Positions 7,945 through 15,252 of a stretch of DNA of 64,000 nt are shown in pieces. The notes beneath the pieces are model-generated. The model was given only the letters and a program-made list of their open reading frames with translations. It ran no database searches and had not been told where the DNA came from. Each line of letters opens with the position of its first letter. Positions within the stretch are counted from its first letter, which is position 1. The translations under genes and the position numbers were made by a program. Origin of the DNA: Chloroflexota bacterium (GTDB taxonomy: Bacteria > Chloroflexota > Dehalococcoidia > Lucifugimonadales > JACPQL01); contig JACPQL010000044.1 of NCBI GenBank assembly GCA_016190445.1, positions 1 to 64,000 of the forward strand, given 5' to 3'.

Positions 7945-9123
7945 ATGAAGATCACACGCGTCAGCACGCTGCTCCTGTCGGCTACGCTACCCCAGGAGCG
8001 GCGGTGGCGTAGCGACCTGGGCACCATGGTGAAGGCCGACATAGCCCTGGTGCAGGTGGAGACCGACGAGGGTATCAGCGGCTTGGGCGCCGCCCAGGGG
8101 TCGCCAGAGGTGATCAAGGCCATGGTGGAGGACGAACTCCAGCCTCTCCTCCTGGGGGAGGACCCCACCTGGACGGAGCGGCTATGGGCGAAGATGTACA
8201 ACGGCTCGCGCTTCGAGCCCAGCCTGGCTCGGGGGTATAGCCTGCAGGGCCACGGTCGCCGCGGGGACATGATGGCCGCCATCGCCGGGGTTGACATCGC
8301 CCTGTGGGACATCTTTGGCAAGGTGCTGGGGCAGCCCATATACAAGCTGCTGGGGGCCGCCAGGGACCGGATACGGGGCTACGCCAGCGGCGGCTGGGCC
8401 CCGGGGGAACAGGCCGGGGAGGAGATAGCGGGCTACATAGCCAAGGGGTTCACCGCCGCCAAGATGCGAGCTGAGGGGATGGACGGCTTCTCCATCCCCA
8501 AGTCCATCCGCCGCATCGCCGCAGCGCGGAAGGCCATAGGGCCTGAGGTGGAGCTGTTCGTGGACGCCCACGGCTCCCTGAACCCCTCTACCGCCATCCG
8601 GCTGGCGAAGCGTATGGAGGAGTACGACGTAGGCTGGTTCGAGGAGCCGGTCTCTCCAGACTACCACTCCGGTATGGCGGAAGTGAGGGCGGCCACCAGT
8701 GTTCCCATCGCCACCGGCGAGAGGGAGACCACCCGCTTCGAGTTCCGTGACCTCCTGGAGAAACGGGCGGTGGACATCATCCAGCCGGACATCGCCATAT
8801 CCGGCGGCTTCACGGAGACAAGACGCATCGCCGCCATGGCCTCCGCCTACGGCGTGAGGTTCGCCCCCCACGTCTGGGGCTCGGGTGTGCTCTTCGCCGC
8901 CAGCATCCACATTGCGCTGTCAGCGCCCAACTGCCACATCTTCGAGGTGAGCCAGGCCCGCTACGGGCCCCTGGTCTACGAGATCTTCACCGAGCCCTTC
9001 GACATCAGGGAGGGCCACGTGTACGCCCCCAAGGGCCCCGGCCTGGGGTTCGAGTTGCGCCCGGACGTGGAGAAGCGCTTCGCCTACGTGCCCGGCCCTG
9101 CCTACGTATACACCAGCGCGTAG
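7945..9123 (+). CDS. Mandelate racemase/muconate lactonizing enzyme family protein
   Basis: An enolase-superfamily enzyme of 392 residues that would abstract an alpha-proton from a carboxylate, giving dehydration, racemisation or cycloisomerisation. Visible are the KMRAEG lysine region (about residue 173), the three metal ligands in LFVDAHGS, WFEEPVSPD and TGERETTRFEF, and DIIQPDIAISGG. ATG at 7945 follows AGGAGG by 7 nt. Residues point to an acid sugar dehydratase or racemase type, but the exact substrate cannot be called. SAR202-like genomes carry many such paralogues. Confidence 0.9.
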   Translation: MKITRVSTLLLSATLPQERRWRSDLGTMVKADIALVQVETDEGISGLGAAQGSPEVIKAMVEDELQPLLLGEDPTWTERLWAKMYNGSRFEPSLARGYSLQGHGRRGDMMAAIAGVDIALWDIFGKVLGQPIYKLLGAARDRIRGYASGGWAPGEQAGEEIAGYIAKGFTAAKMRAEGMDGFSIPKSIRRIAAARKAIGPEVELFVDAHGSLNPSTAIRLAKRMEEYDVGWFEEPVSPDYHSGMAEVRAATSVPIATGERETTRFEFRDLLEKRAVDIIQPDIAISGGFTETRRIAAMASAYGVRFAPHVWGSGVLFAASIHIALSAPNCHIFEVSQARYGPLVYEIFTEPFDIREGHVYAPKGPGLGFELRPDVEKRFAYVPGPAYVYTSA

Positions 9124-9268
9124 CAGGGTGTCCGAGAGGGGCTACGCCGCCACGGGCCCGATGGGCTTCTCGATGGTCGGCTCCGGCGCAGCGGAGGCTG
9201 GCGGGCCCGCGCAGACGGTGGCCGTGGGTTCGAGTCCACGGCGGCCCACCACAGTCGCGCTAGCCCTA

Positions 9269-9297
9269 TTGATATTCCTACCAGTGCCGTCTACAAT
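9269..9297 (+). promoter_or_regulatory. Sigma70-type promoter of the mazEF-like operon
   Basis: TTGATA (9269-9274) and TACAAT (9292-9297), each five of six to consensus, are separated by exactly 17 bp. Transcription would begin around 9304, just before the antitoxin gene. Confidence 0.7.
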
Positions 9298-9307
9298 ACC
9301 GTAGACG
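9288..9307. promoter_or_regulatory. Palindromic operator over the -10 box
   Basis: Perfect 7-bp inverted repeat CGTCTAC (9288-9294) and GTAGACG (9301-9307) with a 6-bp spacer that contains most of the -10 box. This is the expected position for autorepression by a ribbon-helix-helix antitoxin. Seen directly; function inferred. Confidence 0.6.
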
Positions 9308-9331
9308 ATGCAGTGGACAGGAGACGCGACG

Positions 9332-9583
9332 ATGCCTACAACCACCGTTAGGGTGACACCTGAGACCCGTGCGGTCATACAGGAGCTGGCCAGAGAGTCG
9401 AATCAGTCCATGCAGACGCTCATCGCCAGGGCTGTGGAGCAGTACAGGCGCCAATTGGTGCTTCAACATGCCAACGACGTGTACGCAGCACTCCGGGCCC
9501 AACCTGAGGTATGGGCAGCAGAGCAAGAGGAGCGGCGCATCTGGGAGGGCACCCTCGCCGATGACCTGGAGGGCAACGAGTGA
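9332..9583 (+). CDS. Ribbon-helix-helix antitoxin (MazE-type partner)
   Basis: An 83-residue protein beginning MPTTTVRVTPETRAVIQELA, a ribbon-helix-helix DNA-binding strand and helix, followed by an acidic C-terminal tail (EEERRIWEGTLADDLEG) suited to bind the toxin. ATG at 9332 has GGAG 8 nt upstream; an in-frame ATG at 9308 lies in the operator and is less likely. Overlaps the toxin start by 4 nt. Expected to neutralise the toxin and repress the operon through the palindrome at 9288-9307. Confidence 0.8.
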   Translation: MPTTTVRVTPETRAVIQELARESNQSMQTLIARAVEQYRRQLVLQHANDVYAALRAQPEVWAAEQEERRIWEGTLADDLEGNE

Positions 9584-9927
9584 CTTCACCGCTCCCGTCC
9601 CGCGGGCAAATTTGGGAGGTGAATCTGAACCCGACGCGAGGACACGAACAGGCGGGTAGACGCCCGGCTTTGGTGGTGTCCGTTGATCGCTTCAACCACG
9701 GGCCGGCCGGGCTCGTTGTGGTCTTGCCTATCACCACCACGGCCAGGGGCATACCATTTCACGTGCCTCTCGGTTCGCCGGAAGGTGGGGTGAGGCGGCC
9801 AAGCTTCATCAAGTGCGAGGACGTCCGGTCAATAGCACGAGAACGACTCATAGCCCCGTGGGGCTCGGTCTCGGCGAGCACCATGAACATGGTGGAAGAC
9901 CGCTTGAGGATCTTGCTTGACCTGTGA
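9580..9927 (+). CDS. MazF/PemK-family mRNA interferase toxin
   Basis: A 115-residue endoribonuclease-type toxin. Family features: RGQIWEVNLNPTRGHEQAGRRP at the N terminus (Arg/Gly-rich catalytic loop), PALVVSVD, VVLPITTT, and KCEDVRSIARERL with the conserved Asp-Arg-(S/T) segment. The start is GTG at 9580 overlapping the antitoxin stop as GTGA, so translation is coupled. Length is normal for MazF. The loop motif suggests activity is intact. Confidence 0.92.
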   Translation: MTSPLPSRGQIWEVNLNPTRGHEQAGRRPALVVSVDRFNHGPAGLVVVLPITTTARGIPFHVPLGSPEGGVRRPSFIKCEDVRSIARERLIAPWGSVSASTMNMVEDRLRILLDL

Positions 9928-9944
9928 CTGATGTAGGGCGTGAT

Positions 9945-10703
9945 TCAATTGAGAGACCCCCTGCTTTGTAAGCAGAAGGTCAGGAGTGCGGGTCCCCCTG
10001 TCTCCGAGTTCTTGGGGATAAGGTAGGTGCGGGGGAGGCTACAGAAGGCCGTGTCATGGTACAGAATCCGTAGCTGGACTCCAAGCACCCTCGAAAGGTC
10101 TTCAGGGGGATGTTCGCTGATGCTGATATATGGGGAGCGGTTCCGCAGAAACTGTTTTACCTCGGTCTTCGGCCAATACAAGTAGTCACGGTATCTTGAG
10201 AAGGTCCGGTCCGTTTCTCTTCTTCGCTGCTCCTCTGTCTTATGAAAAGCAGCTTCATCCTCCATCGCTGGAGCCCAGGAAACGGATAGGTCGATGTCGC
10301 CGAGGGATTCGGCATTGGTGGTGTAGCTGCCGAAGACGCCAATCCAATGCACCTTCCAGAGCCAATACGCTTCGCAGCGTACTTCGTCTGCCCGCTCAAG
10401 CAACCCGCGAACCAGCCGCTCGGCTGTGGATCGCTTGAGGGGTTTCATGGCGGTCGCTGCCTGGAGAGACATGCCGGTCGCGGTGGGCTTCCACCAGTCC
10501 CCTCCGGGAGTGGACCGCTCAACGTAGCCCGCATCCTCTATCTGCTCAAGAATGAGACGGGCTTCACTCTCGCTCGTCTTGATGTACCCCGCCACAAACG
10601 CGGAGCCTGCCTCATGCCCAGGGGTTCCAGCAATTGCGCGCAGGACCGCCCTGGCCTGGAGGGCTGGGACCCCGGCTATTAGCTGGCCACGTGCGATCCT
10701 CAT
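9945..10703 (-). CDS. Winged-helix plus MNT-type nucleotidyltransferase domain protein
   Basis: A 252-residue protein with an N-terminal winged-helix-like part (about 15-85, with two-strand wing ERSTPGGDWW) and a nucleotidyltransferase signature GVFGSYTTNAESLGDIDLS (about 122-140), i.e. GS followed by D-x-D. Stand-alone minimal nucleotidyltransferases are often antitoxins or resistance enzymes; no HEPN partner is visible here. It is convergent with the mazEF-like pair and lies between it and a broken tRNA, so an accessory islet is likely. Start ATG at 10703 has only a distant GGAG. Confidence 0.6.
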   Translation of the reverse strand: MRIARGQLIAGVPALQARAVLRAIAGTPGHEAGSAFVAGYIKTSESEARLILEQIEDAGYVERSTPGGDWWKPTATGMSLQAATAMKPLKRSTAERLVRGLLERADEVRCEAYWLWKVHWIGVFGSYTTNAESLGDIDLSVSWAPAMEDEAAFHKTEEQRRRETDRTFSRYRDYLYWPKTEVKQFLRNRSPYISISEHPPEDLSRVLGVQLRILYHDTAFCSLPRTYLIPKNSETGGPALLTFCLQSRGSLN

Positions 10704-10765
10704 AGCAAGCTCTTGGATCTCCTTTAGGGCCGGGCTCCCATGATACCAGTGTCACAACAGCCGTG

Positions 10766-10814
10766 CCTCAATGGCATTGAGGAGGTCAGGGGTTCGAATC
10801 CCCTCACTCCACCA
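10766..10814 (+). pseudogene. tRNA-Ala(GGC) 3' part (possible att site)
   Basis: An anticodon stem CCTCA/TGAGG (10766-10770, 10778-10782) encloses a 7-nt loop ATGGCAT with anticodon GGC, followed by variable loop AGGTC, T-arm AGGGG-TTCGAAT-CCCCT and an acceptor strand ending in CCA at 10814. No D-arm or 5' acceptor strand precedes it and the 3' acceptor strand is 6 rather than 7 nt. This is what an integrative element leaves at its far end after recombining into a tRNA 3' half. No intact tRNA-Ala is in the window. Confidence 0.65.
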
Positions 10815-10936
10815 AATCACATGCTGCTATTCTAACAGTTGCCTTAGCCCGGCCACCAGCTCAGGCAGCAGAAAGTTCGAGTGGTGTCCACGGAGGCCCA
10901 CTGGCAGTGACTCGAACTCTGCCAGGCTGCATACCC

Positions 10937-10965
10937 TTGGACGCTCGCCCTCTTTGCGCTACACT
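10937..10965 (+). promoter_or_regulatory. Probable promoter of the ThDP-enzyme gene
   Basis: TTGGAC (10937-10942) and TACACT (10960-10965) with 17-bp spacing, 31 bp before the start codon. Moderate match to sigma70 consensus. Confidence 0.45.
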
Positions 10966-10996
10966 GGCGCGAGCAGGCCAGGAAGGAAGTGCACCT

Positions 10997-12700
10997 ATGC
11001 CCAGGCTGTCGGCGGGTCAGGCGATGGTGGAGGCGCTGCGCGCCGAGGACGTGCGCTACATCTTCGGCGTGGTGGGTTCCTCATACTTGGACATCCTGGA
11101 CGCCATGTACGGGCGCCAGGACATCCGGTTCGTGGGGTGCCGCCACGAGCAGGGCGCCGGGTTCATGGCGCTGGGCTACGCCAGGGCCAGCGGCCAGGCG
11201 GGCGTATGCATCGCCCAGAACGGCCCCGGCGTGACCAACCTCGTGACCAACGCCGCCGCGGCTCTCCTCTGCCACACGCCCATGGTCATCCTGGGAGGCG
11301 CCCCCATGATGGCGCAGACGTACAAGGACTCCTATCAGGAGCTTGACCAGATGGGCGTCTTCCGCCCCGTCTGCAAGGAGGCGCTCCAGGTCAACCGGCC
11401 GGAGCGGGCGCCGGAGATACTCCGCCACGCCTTCCGGATCGCCACCTCGGGCAAGATGGGGCCGGTGTACGTGGACCTGCCCAGAGACCTGCTTGGCGCG
11501 AAGGAGCTGGAGGTGCAGTTGCCTCCCCCTTCGGCCTACCGCCCTGACCAGCGCCCCGAAGGGGACAGCCAGCGGGTGCGGGAGGCGGCGGCCCTCCTCC
11601 GCGCCGCCCGCTCGCCGGTGGTTCTGGCGGGCGGGGGAGTGGTGTGGAGCCTAGCCCACCAGGAGACGTGCAGGCTGGCGGAGGTGCTGGGGGCACCCAT
11701 CGTCACATCCTATGAGCGCAACGACGCCGTCCCCAACAGCCACCCCATGTACGTGGGCGCCCTGGGCCGCGCCGGGGCGCCGGAGGCGCTGGAGGCGATT
11801 CGGCAAGCGGACGTGGTGCTGGCCCTGGGGACCCGCCTGGGCCACTTCACCACCTTCTACGAGTACCGCTACGTCCCGGAGAGCGCCCGCATCATCCAGG
11901 TGGAGATAGACCAAAAGGAGCTGGGCCGTCACTACCCGCTGGCGGTGGGCATTCTGGGCGACGCAGGGGCGGTGGCCCGCGCCCTGCTCCGCAGCCTGGA
12001 GGAGGCCGTTGCTCCCGCCATCCGGCAGGCCCGGGCCAGCGCAGTGGCCAGGCTGCGAGAGAAGCGACGCCAGCGCCTGGAGGCGGAGGCGCGGCTGGAG
12101 GGCCTGCCCATGAAGCCCCAGCGGGTGTACGCGGAGCTGCGCCGGGTCCTGCCTCCAGACACCGCCGTGGTGTTCGATGCCGGGGGCTGCCCCGCCCTGG
12201 GCTACGACCGCATCGAGTTTTCCGGGCCTCGCACCATGTTCGCCACGCTGGACCTGGGGTGCATCGGCTCGGCTTTTCCCGAGGCCATTGGCGTGAAGAT
12301 GGCGCGCCCCGACCAGCCGGTGCTCAGCATCAACGGCGATGGCGGCTTCTTCATGAACGCCCAGGAGCTGGAGACGGCGGTCCGCTGGAAGGTGCCGGTG
12401 GTGACCATCGTGATGAACAACGGCTCCTGGGGCTCGGAGAAAGCGTACCAGAGGTTCCTCTACGGCGAGCGGTACGTGGAGGCGGACATCGGCAACCCCC
12501 GCTACGACAAGCTCGCCGAGCTGTGTGGAGGCCGGGGGTTCTACGTCGAGCGCCCGGAAGAGGTGGGCCCGGCGGTGCGGGAGGCCCTGGCGCTGGAGGT
12601 GCCATCGGTCATCGAGATGCCGGTGGACCCCAACGAGCTGCCCTACCCGGCCCGCGTGGCGGACGTGTTCCAGGCGGCGGGCAAAAAGACCACACCGTAG
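10997..12700 (+). CDS. Thiamine-diphosphate enzyme, acetolactate-synthase-like
   Basis: A 567-residue three-domain ThDP enzyme. The catalytic glutamate is Glu51 in CRHEQGAGFMA; the ThDP/Mg motif is GDG at 447-449 and ends with NN about 26 residues later. ATG at 10997 follows GGAAGGAAG by 7 nt and has its own promoter. The fold is shared by acetolactate synthase, oxalyl-CoA decarboxylase and sulfoacetaldehyde acetyltransferase. No regulatory small subunit (ilvN) is adjacent, so a catabolic role is more likely than isoleucine-valine synthesis. The TAG stop is the first codon of repeat R2. Confidence 0.88.
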   Translation: MPRLSAGQAMVEALRAEDVRYIFGVVGSSYLDILDAMYGRQDIRFVGCRHEQGAGFMALGYARASGQAGVCIAQNGPGVTNLVTNAAAALLCHTPMVILGGAPMMAQTYKDSYQELDQMGVFRPVCKEALQVNRPERAPEILRHAFRIATSGKMGPVYVDLPRDLLGAKELEVQLPPPSAYRPDQRPEGDSQRVREAAALLRAARSPVVLAGGGVVWSLAHQETCRLAEVLGAPIVTSYERNDAVPNSHPMYVGALGRAGAPEALEAIRQADVVLALGTRLGHFTTFYEYRYVPESARIIQVEIDQKELGRHYPLAVGILGDAGAVARALLRSLEEAVAPAIRQARASAVARLREKRRQRLEAEARLEGLPMKPQRVYAELRRVLPPDTAVVFDAGGCPALGYDRIEFSGPRTMFATLDLGCIGSAFPEAIGVKMARPDQPVLSINGDGGFFMNAQELETAVRWKVPVVTIVMNNGSWGSEKAYQRFLYGERYVEADIGNPRYDKLAELCGGRGFYVERPEEVGPAVREALALEVPSVIEMPVDPNELPYPARVADVFQAAGKKTTP

Positions 12701-12815
12701 TACCTGGTTGCGAAAAAGCGCGTCATCATCCGCCGCTCGTGGTGAGCTTGTCGAACCATACGAGCGGCGGAAAGTTCCCGCTGATGTCCTTCGACAAGGC
12801 TCAGGACGAATAACA
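12698..12815. repeat. Dispersed palindromic repeat R2 with MITE-like left end
   Basis: Begins TAGTACCTGGTTGCGAAAAAG and aligns over its length with R1 at 7634-7757, including the palindrome CGCTCGTGGTGAGCTTGTCG / TTCGACAAGGCTCAGGACGA. The first TAG is the stop codon of the ThDP enzyme. The 'TAG..GGTTGC..AAAA' start resembles the ends of the IS630-type MITEs, suggesting R1 and R2 are members with a different interior. Confidence 0.75.
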
Positions 12816-12956
12816 GATATGGCTAAACATAAGCCTGTTGCCCGTCTGCCCCATTATGGCAGATTTTTGGGCAGGGCGCGCGGGCCCGCTCAGACAGGAG
12901 GGCACGCGTGGACGCCAGATAGGATTTCGCGCCATAAGTCCCAAGGCGGCGCTGGG

Positions 12957-13058
12957 ATGGCCGGTGAGGCTCCACCCACGGAGGAGGAGGCGCGTGCCCT
13001 GAGGCACTACCTGCGCTTCCTGCGCTGGGACCGGGACCACCCCGCTGATCCACCATGA
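12957..13058 (+). CDS. Short hypothetical protein upstream of an interrupted membrane gene
   Basis: A possible 33-residue protein, acidic at the N terminus and rich in Arg/Asp toward the end (HYLRFLRWDRDHPAD). Its TGA at 13056-13058 is 9 nt before the ATG of the next small gene and overlaps that gene's AGGAGGGG ribosome site, which argues that the two are an operon. No family recognised and no strong ribosome site of its own, so confidence is low. Confidence 0.3.
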   Translation: MAGEAPPTEEEARALRHYLRFLRWDRDHPADPP

Positions 13059-13141
13059 GGAGGGGCCATGGACTGGGCATTGAGCACCGCCATCTCTGTC
13101 CTCGTTGCTGCGTTGGTCGGTTCTGCTCGATTTTAGTTGAT

Positions 13142-14074
13142 TCACGGTTTGCCGCCTGTCCGAATCTCTTGGCGGTGGTAGCCACGGTGGACAACGGCAG
13201 CCCAGTTCGTAAAGGGAAACTGCACCTTTGCCATCTCCCCTGGCGTCTTGCCGTGCAGGGCTTCGTGGGGTCGGAAGAAGTTGTAATTGACAAGCCACCC
13301 GCCCATGACCAGCTTGGCCGTCTCGATGTTCTGCATCCCGCGCATGACCTTCGTACGCTGCTTGATGGTCCCGTGGAAGCGTTCAATCAGGTTGTTGTTT
13401 ATTTCGTCTCTGATGCCACGGGAACGGATGTGAACGGTGTCAGCGCCGAACACTCTGTCTACGGCGTCGGGATAGGCTGCAAGGCCGTCTGAGACGATGA
13501 ACCGTGGCGGGAGCATCGCCACCTTCTGAGCACGGACGAGCACCGCTACGGCATCCTCCATCGTCCGGCTCACCGACAGGTGCGAGGCCAGCAGGAAGCG
13601 GGTCTCGTCGTCTATCACGTCCCAAAACCAGGCGTTCTTGCCGTCAATCTCCAGCACCGTCTCGTCTACCGCCCACACCTTGCTGGCGTGGACACAGGCG
13701 TGATTGGCCTCCCACTGAGCAGCCTTGGTGAACCGGACAATCCACTCGTACACCGTGGAGTCCGATGGAAGCTTGCCGTAGAGTTGGTCAAGCTGGCGCC
13801 GGATGGCGTTCAGCGACAAGCCCTCATAGAAGCTCTGGAGGGCCGTAGCGATTTGGTCCGGCGGGAAGTGCATGTGCGGAAGGGCCTGATTCCCCGCGAA
13901 CTTCCGGCGACAGTCCTTGCACCAGTAGTATTGGACACTCCCGTGCATACCGTATTTGACGACGTTGGTAGAGCCGCAATACTTGCAGGCTATGGTCACG
14001 GTCTCGGTGCGGGTTACGTCGTGAACCTCTAACACCTGTTTGAGATGATGCTTATGGTGGGTATGTTCGTCCAT
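13142..14074 (-). CDS. IS6-like DDE transposase with N-terminal zinc ribbon
   Basis: A 310-residue transposase. Residues about 30-63 form a zinc ribbon with CKYCGS and WCKDCRRKF; a helix-turn-helix region follows (LSLNAIRRQLDQLYG). The DDE catalytic core shows WAVDETVLEI, FIVSDGLAAYP and NNNLIERFHGTIKQR, matching the IS6/IS240-type (DDE_Tnp_IS240) core, with the C-terminal VNYNFFRPHEAL motif. ATG at 14074 is 1 nt after the TAA of the passenger gene and has GAGGAG 8 nt upstream inside that gene, so the two are coupled. All catalytic residues are present. Confidence 0.92.
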   Translation of the reverse strand: MDEHTHHKHHLKQVLEVHDVTRTETVTIACKYCGSTNVVKYGMHGSVQYYWCKDCRRKFAGNQALPHMHFPPDQIATALQSFYEGLSLNAIRRQLDQLYGKLPSDSTVYEWIVRFTKAAQWEANHACVHASKVWAVDETVLEIDGKNAWFWDVIDDETRFLLASHLSVSRTMEDAVAVLVRAQKVAMLPPRFIVSDGLAAYPDAVDRVFGADTVHIRSRGIRDEINNNLIERFHGTIKQRTKVMRGMQNIETAKLVMGGWLVNYNFFRPHEALHGKTPGEMAKVQFPFTNWAAVVHRGYHRQEIRTGGKP

Positions 14075-14075
14075 G

Positions 14076-14729
14076 TTAGTGGCTCCTCACTCTATGCGGC
14101 GCCTCCTCAAACTTTGCCCAATCGCCACCCTCTCTTAACACCAACGTGTACATCTGAACGAATGGCCGCTTCAACTTTGGCTCAGAGAGCACAGTTATGG
14201 TGCAATGTAGGCACGAACCCACTGGGGCGAGTGCCCCGATTGTTTCCGTAGCAGTAAAGACGTTCAGAGATTCCATGCCATCATTTCGGCCATGCGCTTG
14301 AACAAGGTCAAGTTCAGCTTCGCCGTCTGCCTTCAACGAAATGTTCGGCGCGTCCCTTGCACCCCGCCACTTCCCACGAAATGCCAACTGCCCTCTATCT
14401 GTTCGTGCAAGGTGAACACGCACCTCAAAATCCGCCGTATGCTCACCCGTATTCGTGATTGTGAACCAAGCCTTGTGGCCTTCACGGTGCGGCACCACTG
14501 CCACTGACGGGCGTAAATCCGAGAGTTTCTGGCGCTGACGATACTCCGAGTACCATCCCCATGCAACAAGGAAACTGAAAACGCTGAAACTAACGACACC
14601 AGCCCACCGCCAAGGGGGATGTATCCCGCCGACTTCACTTACTTGCGCAGCATCCAGAGACCATGATGCGATGGTAAACGCGTAGCTTATCATCGCACCC
14701 ACCACGCGGGACATCGCCTGTTTGCCCAT
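14076..14729 (-). CDS. IS passenger: membrane-anchored hypothetical protein
   Basis: A 217-residue protein encoded inside the IS and transcribed ahead of the transposase. It has two predicted N-terminal TM helices (about residues 8-27 and 41-60, the second followed by EYRQRQK) and a C-terminal soluble domain of beta-rich appearance (AWFTITNTGEHTADFEVRV). GC is lower than host genes. I do not recognise a family. Its stop overlaps the ribosome site of the transposase, so the gene belongs to the IS rather than to the host. Role unknown; immunity, regulation or host benefit are all open. Confidence 0.7.
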   Translation of the reverse strand: MGKQAMSRVVGAMISYAFTIASWSLDAAQVSEVGGIHPPWRWAGVVSFSVFSFLVAWGWYSEYRQRQKLSDLRPSVAVVPHREGHKAWFTITNTGEHTADFEVRVHLARTDRGQLAFRGKWRGARDAPNISLKADGEAELDLVQAHGRNDGMESLNVFTATETIGALAPVGSCLHCTITVLSEPKLKRPFVQMYTLVLREGGDWAKFEEAPHRVRSH

Positions 14730-15143
14730 GCACCTCGCCCCGGAAGGGATGGACTCATGCTACGCCACCTCCTCCCTGCTGTCCACCACATCCGAGCAGA
14801 ACCCGTTGGTCTGGCTGATGGTCAGGCGTAGAATGTCGTCCCGGGAGTCCACGCTGCCACCGCCATCACGACCCGGCTCTCCCTCCATCGCGTCCACTCT
14901 GGAGCAGCCCGCCCAGAGCAGCGCGCAGACCCGGGGGAACATCGCGGGGCTGACTGGGCAGCACGGGGATGCTATGGCACTCGTCGCTGAAATTCTCCCG
15001 CGCGCCTTTCTGTGGGGGATCGGCGTGGCGCTAGGCGTTCTAGTGGTGGAGTCAACTTTCGGCACAATCCTGGTCTGGCTGTGGCTGCAAATACTACTCC
15101 CCTAGTCCATTATATGGACGGCGGCCCTCCTCAGCTATACAAT

Positions 15144-15211
15144 GCTTCGACAAGCTCAGGACGAGCGTACCATTCTGCCACTCATGGTTCGACAGGCTCA
15201 CCATGAGCGGC
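15144..15211. repeat. Dispersed palindromic repeat R3
   Basis: GCTTCGACAAGCTCAGGACG followed about 40 bp later by GGTTCGACAGGCTCACCATG; same palindromic core as R1 and R2 in opposite order. It lies between the interrupted membrane gene and the TcuA-like gene. Confidence 0.7.
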
Positions 15212-15252
15212 TATTTCGGGATAGCTTGTAGGTCGTTGCCAAAGGAGCGCCG

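Larger units (their letters stand above)
13119..14803 (-). mobile_element. Complete IS (IS6-like ends) with a passenger gene
   Basis: Terminal inverted repeats are exact over 11 bp: GGTTCTGCTCG at 13119-13129 and CGAGCAGAACC at 14793-14803. The flanks are an exact 8-bp target duplication, CGTTGGTC at 13111-13118 and 14804-14811. Size 1,685 bp. Eight-bp duplications and GGTTCTG ends are typical of the IS6 family. It contains two same-strand genes, a membrane protein (14076-14729) and the transposase (13142-14074), filling nearly all of the element. Perfect target duplication suggests recent insertion. Confidence 0.92.
13068..15105 (+). pseudogene. Small two-TM membrane protein gene interrupted by an IS
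   Basis: Codons 13068-13118 (17 residues, MDWALSTAISVLVAALV) and 14812-15105 (97 residues plus TAG) join in frame when the IS at 13119-14803 and one copy of its 8-bp target duplication are removed. The joined 114-residue protein has a TM helix ending in WLMVRRR, a Ser/Pro-rich linker and a second TM helix (about residues 82-110) with no signal of decay. The junction restores a helix followed by three arginines, strongly supporting the reconstruction. ATG at 13068 has GAGGAGGGGCC upstream. Function unknown. Confidence 0.75.

Noticed and set aside
9228-9254. tRNA T-arm-like sequence GTGGGTTCGAGTCC...CCCACCA
   Set aside because: The T-stem has mismatches, no D-arm or anticodon arm fits upstream, and the 5' acceptor strand is missing. 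May be a decayed tRNA, but I cannot support it as a feature.
14760-14942. Minus-strand 60-codon frame with a lipobox-like ALLWAGC
   Set aside because: It overlaps the reconstructed plus-strand membrane gene, whose restoration after IS removal is much stronger evidence.
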